Translations under genes and position numbers: made by a program
Assembly (NCBI GenBank): GCA_001771815.1
Contig: MEPU01000012.1
Location: forward strand, 62,001 to 126,000
Origin: Bdellovibrionales bacterium RIFCSPHIGHO2_01_FULL_40_29
GTDB lineage: Bacteria > Bdellovibrionota > Bdellovibrionia > Bdellovibrionales > Bdellovibrionaceae
DNA length: 64,000 nt
Direction: 5' to 3'
Part shown: piece after piece, positions 26,237 through 35,234 of the stretch
How positions within the stretch are numbered: position 1 is the stretch's first letter
Layout: each line of letters opens with the position of its first letter
Notes under the pieces: generated by a model
Told to the model about the DNA's origin: nothing
The model's input: only the letters and a program-made list of their open reading frames with translations
Database searches by the model: none

Positions 26237-27140
26237 AAAACAAGTTGAACTTCTATTGGCAGTCTTGCCATTTATTGGCCAAGAAAAATGCTTTGCACTA
26301 AAAGGTGGAACTGCAATCAATCTATTTGTAAGAAATATGCCCCGCCTTAGTGTTGATATCGATCTTACCTACATGGGCGAAGAGTCCAGACAAGAAGCAC
26401 TTGCTTTAACTGCTGCGGCCCTGTTTCGCATTAAAACTCATATTGAATCTAAAATTCGTGGCTCAAAGGTGATGTCCTCAAAACGAAATACTCAAGAAGA
26501 AGACGCCAAAATTTATATTGAACGAAATGGAGTTACTATTAAGATTGAAGCAAATCCAGTTATTCGGGGTTCTTTGTATCGGCCTAGTATCCGGATTTTG
26601 CAACCAGCCGCTATTGACGAATTCGAAGTTGAAACTGAAATTTCAGTAGTTGATCTTGGCGACCTTTACGGCGGAAAGCTTGCCGCAGCACTTGATCGAC
26701 AGCATCCGCGCGATCTTTTTGATGTATTTTTGCTTCTACAAAATGAAGGCTTAACGGAAAAAATAAAAAGAGGATTGATCTGTTATCTGCTGAGTCACAA
26801 AAGACCGATTCACGAAATCATTCGCCCCACCCTTAAAGATCAAAAAGCCTTATTTGAAAAAGAATTTATTGGAATGACGATGATTCCTTTTACCTATAAA
26901 GAATTTGAAAAAACTCGGGCAAGCATGATTAAGTTAATTCATAAAAATCTTACAGACGAAGATAGGAAATTTCTCATTTCATTTTCTGAAGGGGCACCTG
27001 ATTGGAATTTGTTCCCAGAAGAAAAAATTGAATCACTTCCGGCAATACAGTGGAAACTTGAAAATGTGAAAAAAATGAATCCTGAAAAGCGCAAATTGAT
27101 GACGGCAGAACTTAATCATGCAATTTATAGGGGCGATTAG
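26217..27140 (+). CDS. abiEii: AbiEii-family nucleotidyltransferase toxin
   Basis: A 307-residue protein starting with GTG. The nucleotidyltransferase signature is present: LKGGTAINLFVRN (G30-G31-T32) followed by LSVDIDLTY (D47, D49), then VTIKIEANPVIRG, and the fourth motif region KLAAALDRQHPRDLFDVFLL. AbiEii toxins transfer nucleotides to tRNA acceptor stems or other substrates and cause growth arrest, giving abortive phage defence. All key residues look intact, so the toxin is probably active. Downstream lies a broken FGE-like gene end. Confidence 0.9.
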   Translation: MSLDQYKKQVELLLAVLPFIGQEKCFALKGGTAINLFVRNMPRLSVDIDLTYMGEESRQEALALTAAALFRIKTHIESKIRGSKVMSSKRNTQEEDAKIYIERNGVTIKIEANPVIRGSLYRPSIRILQPAAIDEFEVETEISVVDLGDLYGGKLAAALDRQHPRDLFDVFLLLQNEGLTEKIKRGLICYLLSHKRPIHEIIRPTLKDQKALFEKEFIGMTMIPFTYKEFEKTRASMIKLIHKNLTDEDRKFLISFSEGAPDWNLFPEEKIESLPAIQWKLENVKKMNPEKRKLMTAELNHAIYRGD

Positions 27141-27149
27141 TAATCATAA

Positions 27150-27265
27150 TACCCAGAGTTACGGGCTAGACCTCACGAGGCGGAACCCCACACCTTAGTT
27201 ACGAGTATCAGGCGAGATGTTGCTGCGAAGACCAGAACGCAAGCCCTGCGCGGCTCAATAAAATA
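27150..27265 (-). pseudogene. remnant 3' end of an FGE-sulfatase-like gene
   Basis: Read on the minus strand, this stretch encodes GLRSGLRSNISPDTRN, a stop, then GVGFRLVRSSP and a terminal stop. It aligns codon for codon without gaps over at least 63 nt to the last residues of the FGE-like domain of the gene at 36880-41064 (SRSGFRGNLGPSFRDGDVGFRLVRTSP). Identity is highest around the stop codon and continues a few bases past it. In-frame stops and the lack of any upstream FGE sequence show it is a broken gene. It sits between abiEii and tpiA. Confidence 0.75.
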
Positions 27266-27399
27266 AGTCGCACGACTTAGAACTTTTCTAGCCGTTATTT
27301 GAAATCGAGGTGTGCTAAATTTAAGTTTAAATAGTTTATTTAAGGAATCTGATTCTAGGTGAAATTGGAATTCATACAAAAAATGAATGAACTAATCTA

Positions 27400-28134
27400 C
27401 TAGCTTTGACAGATTTTATAGAACGTATTGGGATCTAGCGAAGCCCCGCCAATCAGAAAACCATGCACGTGCGGAACTTGTAAAAGCTCTTTTGCATTTT
27501 CAGGCTTCACGCTGCCACCATATAATAATTGGAAATTCTGAAAGCCCATGGACGTCAACTTATCAAAGATTTTTTGGTGAATTTCGGCCACTTGATCGCG
27601 GGTGGCCACTTTACCAGTACCGATAGCCCAGACTGGTTCATAGGCGACGATCAACCGTTGGGTGGTGTCAATGCCTGCTAATCCTTTTTCGATTTGAGAG
27701 AAACAGACAGTCTCTGTCAATTCAGCGTCTCGCTGATCAAGTGTTTCTCCGATACAAAATACGGGTATCACCTTCAATGATTGAAGTAATTTAACTTTCT
27801 GATTCAACAAGGCATCAACTTCGCTAAAAAGTTGTCGTCGTTCACTGTGTCCCACTAAAAAAAACTGTGCTCCTAATTGGACGGCGACTTCGGCGGAATT
27901 TTCTCCGGTAAAGGCTCCTGATTTTTCTGAAAAAATATTTTGTGGCCCAAACTGAATTTTTGTTCCAGCACACGCCTTGGAAACGGCATCCATTGAAAAT
28001 GCGGATGGAAAAATCAAGACATCACTTTGATTGAAAACACCATTTGCAGCCAGCTTCATAAAATCTTGAATAAACTTAGTCGCCTCGAGAGGAGATTTAT
28101 TGAGTTTCCAGTTGGCTGCAAATATTTTTTTCAC
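27400..28134 (-). CDS. tpiA: triose-phosphate isomerase
   Basis: A 244-residue TIM-barrel enzyme interconverting DHAP and glyceraldehyde-3-phosphate. It starts with GTG (MKKIFAANWKLNKS), with catalytic His in VGHSERR, catalytic Glu in VAYEPVWAIGTG, and the phosphate loop LLYGGSVKPEN. The start overlaps the pgk stop by 4 nt (GTGA). Third gene of the gapA-pgk-tpiA operon. Confidence 0.97.
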   Translation of the reverse strand: MKKIFAANWKLNKSPLEATKFIQDFMKLAANGVFNQSDVLIFPSAFSMDAVSKACAGTKIQFGPQNIFSEKSGAFTGENSAEVAVQLGAQFFLVGHSERRQLFSEVDALLNQKVKLLQSLKVIPVFCIGETLDQRDAELTETVCFSQIEKGLAGIDTTQRLIVAYEPVWAIGTGKVATRDQVAEIHQKIFDKLTSMGFQNFQLLYGGSVKPENAKELLQVPHVHGFLIGGASLDPNTFYKICQS

Positions 28135-29351
28135 GGCATCACTTCGCTTTGTTTGCGCGGTCGTAATATTTCTAAACCCGGTAATTTTTCGCCTTGCAGA
28201 TACTCGAGGCTGGCTCCCCCGCCCGTCGAAATATGAGTCATCTTATCTGCATAACCAGAAGCCTCTGCCGCAGCCGCAGAATCCCCGCCACCAACTATTT
28301 TCATTCCTTTAGAGTTTGCCATTGTTTTAGCTATGGCAAAAGTCCCCTCGGAAAAGGCAGGATTTTCAAAAACACCCATGGGGCCATTCCAAAAAATGGT
28401 GGCTGCACCTTCTAATAAAGTTGTAAAAATTTTAATTGTTTTAGGACCAATATCTAATCCCATTTCGTTTTCTTTGATAGAAGCATCTGATGTGATTCGC
28501 TTGTTTTCAGCATTGCCAAATTCAGTGCTGACCACGTGATCCACAGGGATTAATAATGTTTTTCCACGGGCTTCTATTCGCTGAATCATCTCTTTGGCGT
28601 ATTTGATTTTATCTGTTTCTACCAACGATTTTCCAACAGCTATATTCTGCGCTTTTAAAAAGGTGTAGGCCATAGCTCCACCGATAACAAAACCATCAAC
28701 GATGTCGATCAATCTTTCGATAACTGGAATTTTATCAGAAACTTTTGCTCCACCCAAAACTGCAATGTACGGTTTCTTGGGAGATTCCATCAGACTATCC
28801 AGCATTTTCACTTCTTTTTCAATCAGTAGACCAATGCCTTTCTTCTGCATGATCTCTGGCAACGCATGAATGCTGGCATGAGCCCGGTGACTCGCACCAA
28901 AAGCATCATTGATATAGATATCAGAATAAGAAGCCCAGTACTGAGCCAATTCAATTTTATTTTCTGTCTCTCCTGGATCAAAACGCAAATTCTCAAGCAT
29001 AATGATTTCATTTTTCATATTTCCATAAAGAATATGCTTCACACCCTCTGAACTGGGCTCTTCCATTAAAACCACTTCCTTATTCAGAAGCTCGGATAAC
29101 CGGGTGGCCACTGGTTCTAATGAATACTCTTTATCTGCAGCTGATTTGGGACGACCCAAATGAGACGAGATAATCAGTTTCGCACCTTTCTCGAGACAAT
29201 AATTGATTGTCGGAAGACTGGCTTTGATCCGCGTTTCATCCGTGATTTTACCATTTTTAATAGGAACATTTAAATCCAGTCGCAAGAATACAGTTTTACC
29301 CGTAATTTCAAAGTCGCGAACCGTTTTGATACCTTTTAATCCAGATGACAT
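28131..29351 (-). CDS. pgk: phosphoglycerate kinase
   Basis: A 406-residue glycolytic kinase transferring phosphate from 1,3-bisphosphoglycerate to ADP. Motifs: VFLRLDLNVPIKNGKITDETRI, SSHLGRPKS, the hinge region AVLGGAKVSDKIPVI, and the nucleotide-binding FWNGPMGVFE and IVGGGDSAAAAEASG. It lies 25 nt downstream of gapA and overlaps tpiA by 4 nt. Confidence 0.97.
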   Translation of the reverse strand: MSSGLKGIKTVRDFEITGKTVFLRLDLNVPIKNGKITDETRIKASLPTINYCLEKGAKLIISSHLGRPKSAADKEYSLEPVATRLSELLNKEVVLMEEPSSEGVKHILYGNMKNEIIMLENLRFDPGETENKIELAQYWASYSDIYINDAFGASHRAHASIHALPEIMQKKGIGLLIEKEVKMLDSLMESPKKPYIAVLGGAKVSDKIPVIERLIDIVDGFVIGGAMAYTFLKAQNIAVGKSLVETDKIKYAKEMIQRIEARGKTLLIPVDHVVSTEFGNAENKRITSDASIKENEMGLDIGPKTIKIFTTLLEGAATIFWNGPMGVFENPAFSEGTFAIAKTMANSKGMKIVGGGDSAAAAEASGYADKMTHISTGGGASLEYLQGEKLPGLEILRPRKQSEVMP

Positions 29352-29376
29352 AAATATTTATTCCTTACTGAGATAT

Positions 29377-30378
29377 CTATTTCGAAGCCATATACAAAGC
29401 CATATCAACCATGCGACATGAAAAACCGTACTCGTTATCATACCACGCCAACACTTTTGCCATTCGCGGTCCAACCACCATAGTTGTTTTTGCATCCACG
29501 ATAGATGAGTTTGAATTTCCATTAAAATCAACACTGACCAATTCTTTTTCTTCAACAGCCAAAACACCCTTCAACGGACCAGCTGCTGCAGCACGAAGCG
29601 CATCGTTGATCAAAGTCACAGACATGTCTTTTTTTGAGTTAAATGTGAAATCAACCAAACTGACGTTTGGAGTTGGAACACGAATAGACAAACCATCGAT
29701 CTTGCCTTTCAATTCCGGCAACACCAGACCCACGGCTTTTGCCGCACCCGTTGTTGTTGGAATCAACGACACAGCCGCGCTACGTGCACGACGGAGATCT
29801 TTATGTGAAGAATCTAATATCCGCTGATCTCCTGTATATGAATGCACAGTCATCATCGTTCCACTTTCAATCCCAAATGAGTCATGCAAAACTTTTGCAA
29901 GCGGAGCCAAACAATTGGTTGTGCACGATGCGTTTGATAAAAATGTATGTTTTACCGGATCATAATCAGTGTGATTAAGACCGTAAACAACAGTCATATC
30001 CACGCCATCAGCCGGCGCTGATACCATCACTTTTTTAGCGCCTGCTGTGATATGTTTTTGATAGTCTTCTTTGCCCTTCATCACACCAGTGCATTCCATC
30101 ACCAATTCAACACCCATTGATTTCCAAGGAATCTGAGCTGGATCTTTACACTGAGAAACAGGGATGCGTTTGCCATTCACAATCAAAATATTATCTTCAT
30201 GAGAAACATCACCTTCAAAAATTCCATGAGATGAATCATACTTTAACAGGTGGGCCATTCCTGCAGCGTTGTCGAGCGAGTTAATCCCAACAATATCTAA
30301 CTTCTCAAAGCCTGCGCGAAAAAAAATACGACCAATTCGACCAAACCCATTGATTCCCACTTTGATTTTTTGAGCCAT
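29377..30378 (-). CDS. gapA: glyceraldehyde-3-phosphate dehydrogenase
   Basis: A 333-residue NAD-dependent enzyme. The Rossmann start is KVGINGFGRIGRIFFRA, the catalytic cysteine is in SNASCTTNCLAPL, and the C-terminus WYDNEYGFSCRMVDMA is typical. It is the first gene of the glycolytic gapA-pgk-tpiA operon. The ATG has a strong AAGGAG ribosome-binding site. A palindrome-containing promoter candidate lies just upstream. Confidence 0.97.
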   Translation of the reverse strand: MAQKIKVGINGFGRIGRIFFRAGFEKLDIVGINSLDNAAGMAHLLKYDSSHGIFEGDVSHEDNILIVNGKRIPVSQCKDPAQIPWKSMGVELVMECTGVMKGKEDYQKHITAGAKKVMVSAPADGVDMTVVYGLNHTDYDPVKHTFLSNASCTTNCLAPLAKVLHDSFGIESGTMMTVHSYTGDQRILDSSHKDLRRARSAAVSLIPTTTGAAKAVGLVLPELKGKIDGLSIRVPTPNVSLVDFTFNSKKDMSVTLINDALRAAAAGPLKGVLAVEEKELVSVDFNGNSNSSIVDAKTTMVVGPRMAKVLAWYDNEYGFSCRMVDMALYMASK

Positions 30379-30429
30379 GTGATCTCCTTCTTCATCCTCA
30401 ATTAAATTAAAACTTTATTCCCATTCACC

Positions 30430-30456
30430 ATAATACCGGGACTAGTCCCAGATCAA
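30430..30456 (-). promoter_or_regulatory. candidate gapA operon promoter with palindromic spacer
   Basis: On the minus strand TTGATC (30451-30456) and TATTAT (30430-30435) are 15 bp apart, and the spacer contains the perfect 12-bp palindrome GGGACTAGTCCC (30438-30449). It lies ~52 nt before the gapA ATG and partly inside the end of the upstream tatD gene. The spacing is shorter than ideal; the palindrome could be a repressor site for the glycolytic operon. Confidence 0.35.
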
Positions 30457-31221
30457 TTTTTTAAACATCTGCTTTGCATTTTGCTTTGCCTGTTCTGACA
30501 ATTGTTGCAAAGTTACATTTTTGAGATCCGCTACTACCTGCGCCGTGTGCACCATGTAAGCAGATGTGTTACTTTTACCACGCATGGGGACTGGCGCTAA
30601 AAAGGGTGCATCAGTTTCAATATGCAAACGATCCAACGGAATAATATTTTGTACTGTATCTCGAATACTTTGAGCATTCTTAAAAGTTACAATTCCAGAA
30701 ATAGAAATATTATACCCTAGCTTTAAGGCCTCTGTCGCCAACCAACCCGTGCCTGTAAAGCAATGGATAACGCCCTTCACTTTGCCTTCAAACTCACTCA
30801 GGATAGCAATTGTGTCTTCTTCGGCATCTCGTGTATGAATTTCTACAGGCAGTTGCAAATTCTGGGCAATCTTAAGCTGTTCTCGAAAGGCATATCTTTG
30901 CTCGTCTCGTGGAGATTGATCGTAGTGATAATCCAAACCAATTTCACCAATAGCCACGACCGAAGGATGCGAGCCATTTTCTCGTAGAAATTTCCCGACA
31001 TCGTCAGAATACTTAACTCCCTCGTGGGGATGAATTCCCAAAGTGCAATACACATCCGGGGCAAATTGCTTAGCCAGGTCCAGTACGATCTGCAAATCTT
31101 CGGGCTCTGTTCCAATTGTGATCAGTTTTTTTACACCTGCTGCTTGCGCCAATTTAAAAGCAACTTCTGGTCCGCCCTCAAGGCGATCCAAATGGCAGTG
31201 TATATCAATCCACTCGAGCAT
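30442..31221 (-). CDS. TatD-family metal-dependent DNase/hydrolase
   Basis: A 259-residue TIM-barrel hydrolase with the metal ligands of the family: IDIHCHLD near the start, EIGLDYHYD, EIHTRDAEED, HCFTG and ETDAPFLAP. Members are 3'-5' nucleases or D-aminoacyl-tRNA deacylase-like enzymes. It is the third gene of the tmk-holB-tatD operon, overlapping holB by 17 nt, an arrangement widely conserved in bacteria. Confidence 0.94.
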   Translation of the reverse strand: MLEWIDIHCHLDRLEGGPEVAFKLAQAAGVKKLITIGTEPEDLQIVLDLAKQFAPDVYCTLGIHPHEGVKYSDDVGKFLRENGSHPSVVAIGEIGLDYHYDQSPRDEQRYAFREQLKIAQNLQLPVEIHTRDAEEDTIAILSEFEGKVKGVIHCFTGTGWLATEALKLGYNISISGIVTFKNAQSIRDTVQNIIPLDRLHIETDAPFLAPVPMRGKSNTSAYMVHTAQVVADLKNVTLQQLSEQAKQNAKQMFKKLIWD

Positions 31222-32176
31222 AATTCACCCACATATTTTCAAAAACCAACACGGGGTCAGCATTTCCCAAAATATCTCTTTCCGCTTCGATCAAATAATC
31301 TGCCAAACTCAAAATCTTTTCACTGGAAATATCTTTGATTTTTGCAAAATACTTGGAGTGTTCGATTGAAATCAGACTGGAGCCAGATTTCTGTTCGGCC
31401 TGCGCGAGAACAACAGAATACAGAATCTGCAACCAGGCTGAGATCGTTGCCAATGTCCACGATTTGTCTTTGACATTCACACGCCAATTGCCATTTTGCA
31501 AAAATTCTGTGTCTGAAAAAAACTGCTCTAAAAAGACGAATGATTCTGTTCGACGCTCAATACCATCTGCGGAAGTCAATTGCATCAGCCGATCGATTTG
31601 ACCGCGACTGGCTTGGTAAGCCCAATCCGCCAATCCTGGTTTAATCTTTTTAAGATCCGCTACAACTAAGGGTTGAAAACTCATCATCTGACAGCGCGAC
31701 TTAATCGTCGGCAAGAACTGTTGCCCATCAGGTCCTAATAAAAAGAAGTAAACATTTTCAAAAGGCTCTTCCAATGTTTTTAAGAGCGTATTTGCCGCCT
31801 GAGGGTTCATGCGATGGGCCTCATCGATCAAAACCACACGCGCTCCGCTCCAGCTTGAGAGGGATAATGAATCCAAGACTTCGCGCACGGCTTCGACCTT
31901 AATTACAGGCTTTGCCATGCTTGCATCTGGCGCTAATCGAAGTAAATTTTCAGATTGCTCTTTTGCAATTCTTAAACAGGGGCCACAGTCTCCGCAGGCT
32001 GTTTCACTTTGTTCACAAACCAGCATCTGAGCAAAAGCCAAAGCCACTTTACGTTTTCCAATGGCATTAGGCCCAGTAAATAAAAAAGCATGGGGCCAAC
32101 GTTTTTGAAGCTTGAGACTCAGCAGTTTTTCAATATTTTTCTGGTGACCAACAATAAAATCTAAGAGCCGAGCCAT
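31205..32176 (-). CDS. holB: DNA polymerase III delta' subunit
   Basis: A 323-residue clamp-loader subunit. It starts with an HQKNIEKLLSLKLQKRWPHAFLFTGPNAIGKRK segment, a modified P-loop, followed by the zinc-binding cysteines in CEQSETACGDCGPC, and by VVLIDEAHRMNPQAANTLLKTLEEP, which holds the Walker B and the SRC motif KSRCQ. It lies between tmk and tatD with overlaps on both sides. Confidence 0.92.
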   Translation of the reverse strand: MARLLDFIVGHQKNIEKLLSLKLQKRWPHAFLFTGPNAIGKRKVALAFAQMLVCEQSETACGDCGPCLRIAKEQSENLLRLAPDASMAKPVIKVEAVREVLDSLSLSSWSGARVVLIDEAHRMNPQAANTLLKTLEEPFENVYFFLLGPDGQQFLPTIKSRCQMMSFQPLVVADLKKIKPGLADWAYQASRGQIDRLMQLTSADGIERRTESFVFLEQFFSDTEFLQNGNWRVNVKDKSWTLATISAWLQILYSVVLAQAEQKSGSSLISIEHSKYFAKIKDISSEKILSLADYLIEAERDILGNADPVLVFENMWVNYARVD

Positions 32177-32799
32177 TGGCGCCTTCGAAGTTCAGTTAAT
32201 AATTCTTGAAATAAAATTTGCGGAGACTTGGAGGCATCAAGAACCAACCAATCATTTGGAAATTCTTGAGCTTGTGTCAAAAATCCTTGCCGAACACGCT
32301 CATGAAAATCTTGAGCCTCGGCTTCGATGCGGTCTTCGGCCACACCGACTTCATTTGATCTCTTTTGACGACGCTTTTGCGATTCCCCCACGGTAAGATC
32401 TAAAAGAATTTGTAAATGTGGTTTTAAGTGATTCGTCGAAAATTCATTTAACCAATTCACATCAGAAACTGAAATTTGGCGACCTCCCGCTTGAAAGGCA
32501 ACAGAACTAGCCGAAAATCGATCACACAAAACCCATTGCTTTTTTTGTAGTGCGGGTCGGATTACATTATCGACATGCTGGGCTCGGATCGCTTGATAAA
32601 GCAAAAGTTCAGCACGAGGAGTGGGTGGATTCGTTGATTTTTGCAAAATAATTTCACGAAGCTGATCACCCATCGGGGTGCCTCCGGGTTCGCGTGTTTT
32701 GATAAACGTGATATTTTGTGATTTGAGTTGGTCCTCGAGCTGTTTCATCAGTGATGATTTGCCAGAGCCGTCCAACCCTTCAAAAGCTAAAAAAATCAT
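32161..32799 (-). CDS. tmk: thymidylate kinase
   Basis: A ~212-residue kinase converting dTMP to dTDP. P-loop FEGLDGSGKSSLMKQL, the DRX motif region KTREPGGTPMGDQLREI, and CDRFSASSVAFQAGGRQIS are all present. The ATG at 32799 (MIFLAFEGLDGSGKSS) matches the usual start; the frame is also open to an ATG at 32826. First gene of the tmk-holB-tatD operon, divergent from secG. Confidence 0.95.
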   Translation of the reverse strand: MIFLAFEGLDGSGKSSLMKQLEDQLKSQNITFIKTREPGGTPMGDQLREIILQKSTNPPTPRAELLLYQAIRAQHVDNVIRPALQKKQWVLCDRFSASSVAFQAGGRQISVSDVNWLNEFSTNHLKPHLQILLDLTVGESQKRRQKRSNEVGVAEDRIEAEAQDFHERVRQGFLTQAQEFPNDWLVLDASKSPQILFQELLTELRRRQWLGS

Positions 32800-32960
32800 G
32801 CAGTTAGATATCGCCCAATTGGCCATTTAAGTCATCATTAAACAGCGCGGCAAATTCACAATAACTCATCTAGCGCTGGACGAGCGACCACTCTGTCGGA
32901 TAATTTACATTTCTTTTGTATTATTAAATTTCGTTTATTCGGAATCTTAAAGGGAGCCCT

Positions 32961-33299
32961 ATGATCACATTTTTAGCTGTTATTCATATTATAGCCTGTC
33001 TTGGTTTAGTTGCTTTGGTTTTAATTCAAGACTCTAAGGGCGGCGGCGTATTCACATCTTCCGCAAGCTCAAATTCAGTTTTGGGTGCAACCGGCGCCAC
33101 AACATTGGCCCAAACGATGACAAAAGCGATCGCGGCTATTTTTGCATTAACTTGTATTACACTTTCTATCATGTCGGCCCGTTCAGAAAAATCAGTTGTT
33201 GATACGGCTCCAATGGCTGCAGCATCTGCAGTTGCTCCAGTTGAAACAGCTCCAAGCACGCCAGCGGCTCCACCCGCAGCGACAGAACAAAAAAAGTAG
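32961..33299 (+). CDS. secG: preprotein translocase subunit SecG
   Basis: A 112-residue protein with two transmembrane helices (ITFLAVIHIIACLGLVALVLIQ and IAAIFALTCITLSIMS) around the SecG loop DSKGGGVFTSSASSNSVLGATG. An Ala/Pro-rich C-terminal tail follows. It assists SecYEG translocation. The ATG has an AGGGAG ribosome-binding site. The next gene starts 3 nt after its stop, so they share a message. Confidence 0.94.
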   Translation: MITFLAVIHIIACLGLVALVLIQDSKGGGVFTSSASSNSVLGATGATTLAQTMTKAIAAIFALTCITLSIMSARSEKSVVDTAPMAAASAVAPVETAPSTPAAPPAATEQKK

Positions 33300-33302
33300 T
33301 CA

Positions 33303-34082
33303 ATGAAGCCAAAACAATGGTTAGTTCCCGCACTCATCGGTGTGGGAATTCTGATAATCTTGTTATCTATTTTTGGACCAAAATCATCTGATCGTAAAAT
33401 TATTGCCGATGAAGACCTGGCTTTTCTGAGTGAAAAAACAGGAGTTGTCTATGTCCAAAACTATGAAATGCCTGAACCTATCATCTTAAAAACTAATTAT
33501 GCTCTGCACCCCAAAGATGTTGTTCGAACTGAAGGTGGCTCCGATGCCTTGATTCAGTTTAATAATGAAGGTCAATTTCGTCTGAGTGAAAATACCGAAG
33601 TTTTAATTGATGTTTTGGACAATAAAGAACCCGTTATCATTGTCAAAACCGGTGATGTTTTTGTTGAAAAATTTGGACGCGCACCTTCTTTTTGGATTCG
33701 TAAAGATGGCAAATCCTTATCTGCTGTTGATTTTGCTTTGGTTGATAAAAAAAATGCTCCCAAATTGAAAGACCAACTCCCAACACAAATCGCAACAAGC
33801 ACCCTTTCTCAAACCGATATTGAAACCGTGATGACTGCTAAAAGGACAGATTTTTTCAAATGCTATGGCCAGACATTACAAAAAAATCCCCAGGCGCGAG
33901 GACAAGTGCTGATCGCTTTTAAAATTGAGAAAAATGGTCAGACCTCTAAAATTGAAATTTCAAAATCAGATATCGCCGACATGTCTTTTAAATCTTGTTT
34001 ACTTGAAGTTGTTGCCAGAACTCAGTTTAAGAGTTTTTCAGGAGCACCAATCCACACGATATTTCCGCTTAAATTTGAATAA
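33303..34082 (+). CDS. AgmX/PglI C-terminal-domain protein, membrane-anchored
   Basis: A 259-residue protein with one N-terminal transmembrane segment (WLVPALIGVGILIILLSIFG), a periplasmic beta-rich region resembling FecR-type domains (DVVRTEGGSDALIQFNNEGQFRLSENTEVLID), and a C-terminal TonB-like/AgmX domain (KRTDFFKCYGQTLQKNPQARGQVLIAFKIEKNGQTSKIEI ... SCLLEVVARTQF) with paired cysteines. Homologous domains are found in gliding-motility proteins of Myxococcus. It is co-transcribed with secG. Function unknown. Confidence 0.8.
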   Translation: MKPKQWLVPALIGVGILIILLSIFGPKSSDRKIIADEDLAFLSEKTGVVYVQNYEMPEPIILKTNYALHPKDVVRTEGGSDALIQFNNEGQFRLSENTEVLIDVLDNKEPVIIVKTGDVFVEKFGRAPSFWIRKDGKSLSAVDFALVDKKNAPKLKDQLPTQIATSTLSQTDIETVMTAKRTDFFKCYGQTLQKNPQARGQVLIAFKIEKNGQTSKIEISKSDIADMSFKSCLLEVVARTQFKSFSGAPIHTIFPLKFE

Positions 34083-34091
34083 TTCTGTAAG

Positions 34092-35168
34092 CTAGCGATA
34101 GTCATTGAAATAATCTATATGCCTTGGAATCCAGGGCTCAAAAAAGCCTTCTAACTCGTACACATGACCAGAATCGATGACTTTTTCACGAAGAGGTTCC
34201 ACTTTTGTCGTCCATGACATGGATATCATTTTTTTTTCTATAAAATAATTCTTAATCATTTCAAAACTAGAAAGTCCTAAGATTCGACGCCGAGTTAATT
34301 CTTCGAAAGCAAATACCAACTGATCATTGGTGAAACCAAACTTTTGAGTGAGCTCATCAATGATCATTCCAAGTTCCTCAAGGGAAAGCCTTTGATCCTG
34401 AACTAAATCCAGAGCAACTTGAAAGGTATTCGAAGTTGGAAAAGTTCTGCGGCCAAATTTTAAATAATATTCGGGATCTGTATCCGTCGCCAGATTGATA
34501 TAAATTTTCTCAACGGGATCCTGAATAACAATCAAAGATTGCAATCGTAAAATCTCATCTATCTGAGCATGGGTCACACCGAAATCATCTAGGATTTCAG
34601 TCAATTGAGCTTCCGTGTGGCGTCTTGCACAAATGTCTGAAAATAAATTATAAATGTTGGCATCAGATTCAGAATCATCTCCGAAACAAATCATTCGTAC
34701 ACCCGGACACAAACGTGTGCGCAGTTGCAACAACGATTGCACTTTGTAACCCACTTGTTTTTTTAAAAATAAAATTCTTTTAGGGGCCAAATTGCGGAGA
34801 TTGTCTTTGTAAAACATCCCCAAAGGGCGAATCTCATCCAGCAAAAACTTTTCATAAATTTTTGATTCCATTTGCGGAGGAGAGGCTGAAACAAAAAAAA
34901 TCGGCAGATCCTCTTCTTGGAAATTTTTCTTGCGGTAGCGCCCGAGGCTTCGAATAAGGCTTTGTGTACCAGGCACATTTTTTTTGGTAAACGCCTTTTC
35001 GAATATTGTTCGAAACAATCCCCCCAAGGAATCAATAGATGTATCCAGATACGTCTTATCCAAATCCCAGACATAAACTTCCGGACTGCTCTCTATTTGA
35101 GCTTTTGGCTCGTAATCAAAATAAACCACATCTAAATTCGTGGTAGAGCGTTGTTTCCAGTGAGTCAT
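34092..35168 (-). CDS. App1-like (DUF2183) HAD-fold phosphatase
   Basis: A 358-residue soluble protein. The HAD-type nucleophile motif is VWDLDKTYLDTS near residues 32-42, the second motif is FVSASPPQM, and the metal-binding acidic motif is CFGDDSESDANIYN. This combination fits the App1 family of phosphatases acting on phosphatidate in yeast, although the bacterial substrates are unknown. A helical C-terminal half (~190-358) has no recognised domain. It is divergent from the 35235 gene, 66 nt apart. Confidence 0.75.
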   Translation of the reverse strand: MTHWKQRSTTNLDVVYFDYEPKAQIESSPEVYVWDLDKTYLDTSIDSLGGLFRTIFEKAFTKKNVPGTQSLIRSLGRYRKKNFQEEDLPIFFVSASPPQMESKIYEKFLLDEIRPLGMFYKDNLRNLAPKRILFLKKQVGYKVQSLLQLRTRLCPGVRMICFGDDSESDANIYNLFSDICARRHTEAQLTEILDDFGVTHAQIDEILRLQSLIVIQDPVEKIYINLATDTDPEYYLKFGRRTFPTSNTFQVALDLVQDQRLSLEELGMIIDELTQKFGFTNDQLVFAFEELTRRRILGLSSFEMIKNYFIEKKMISMSWTTKVEPLREKVIDSGHVYELEGFFEPWIPRHIDYFNDYR

Positions 35169-35234
35169 ATCCTTAAATTCTAAGATGAAAATGCCAAGTT
35201 TGCCAAAGGAAAGAAAATGGTTTAGCTACTAGCC

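Noticed and set aside
27173-27379. A 68-residue leftward open frame between abiEii and tpiA.
   Set aside because: It reads the FGE remnant in a different frame from the one that matches the FGE family, so it is a by-product of a decayed gene.
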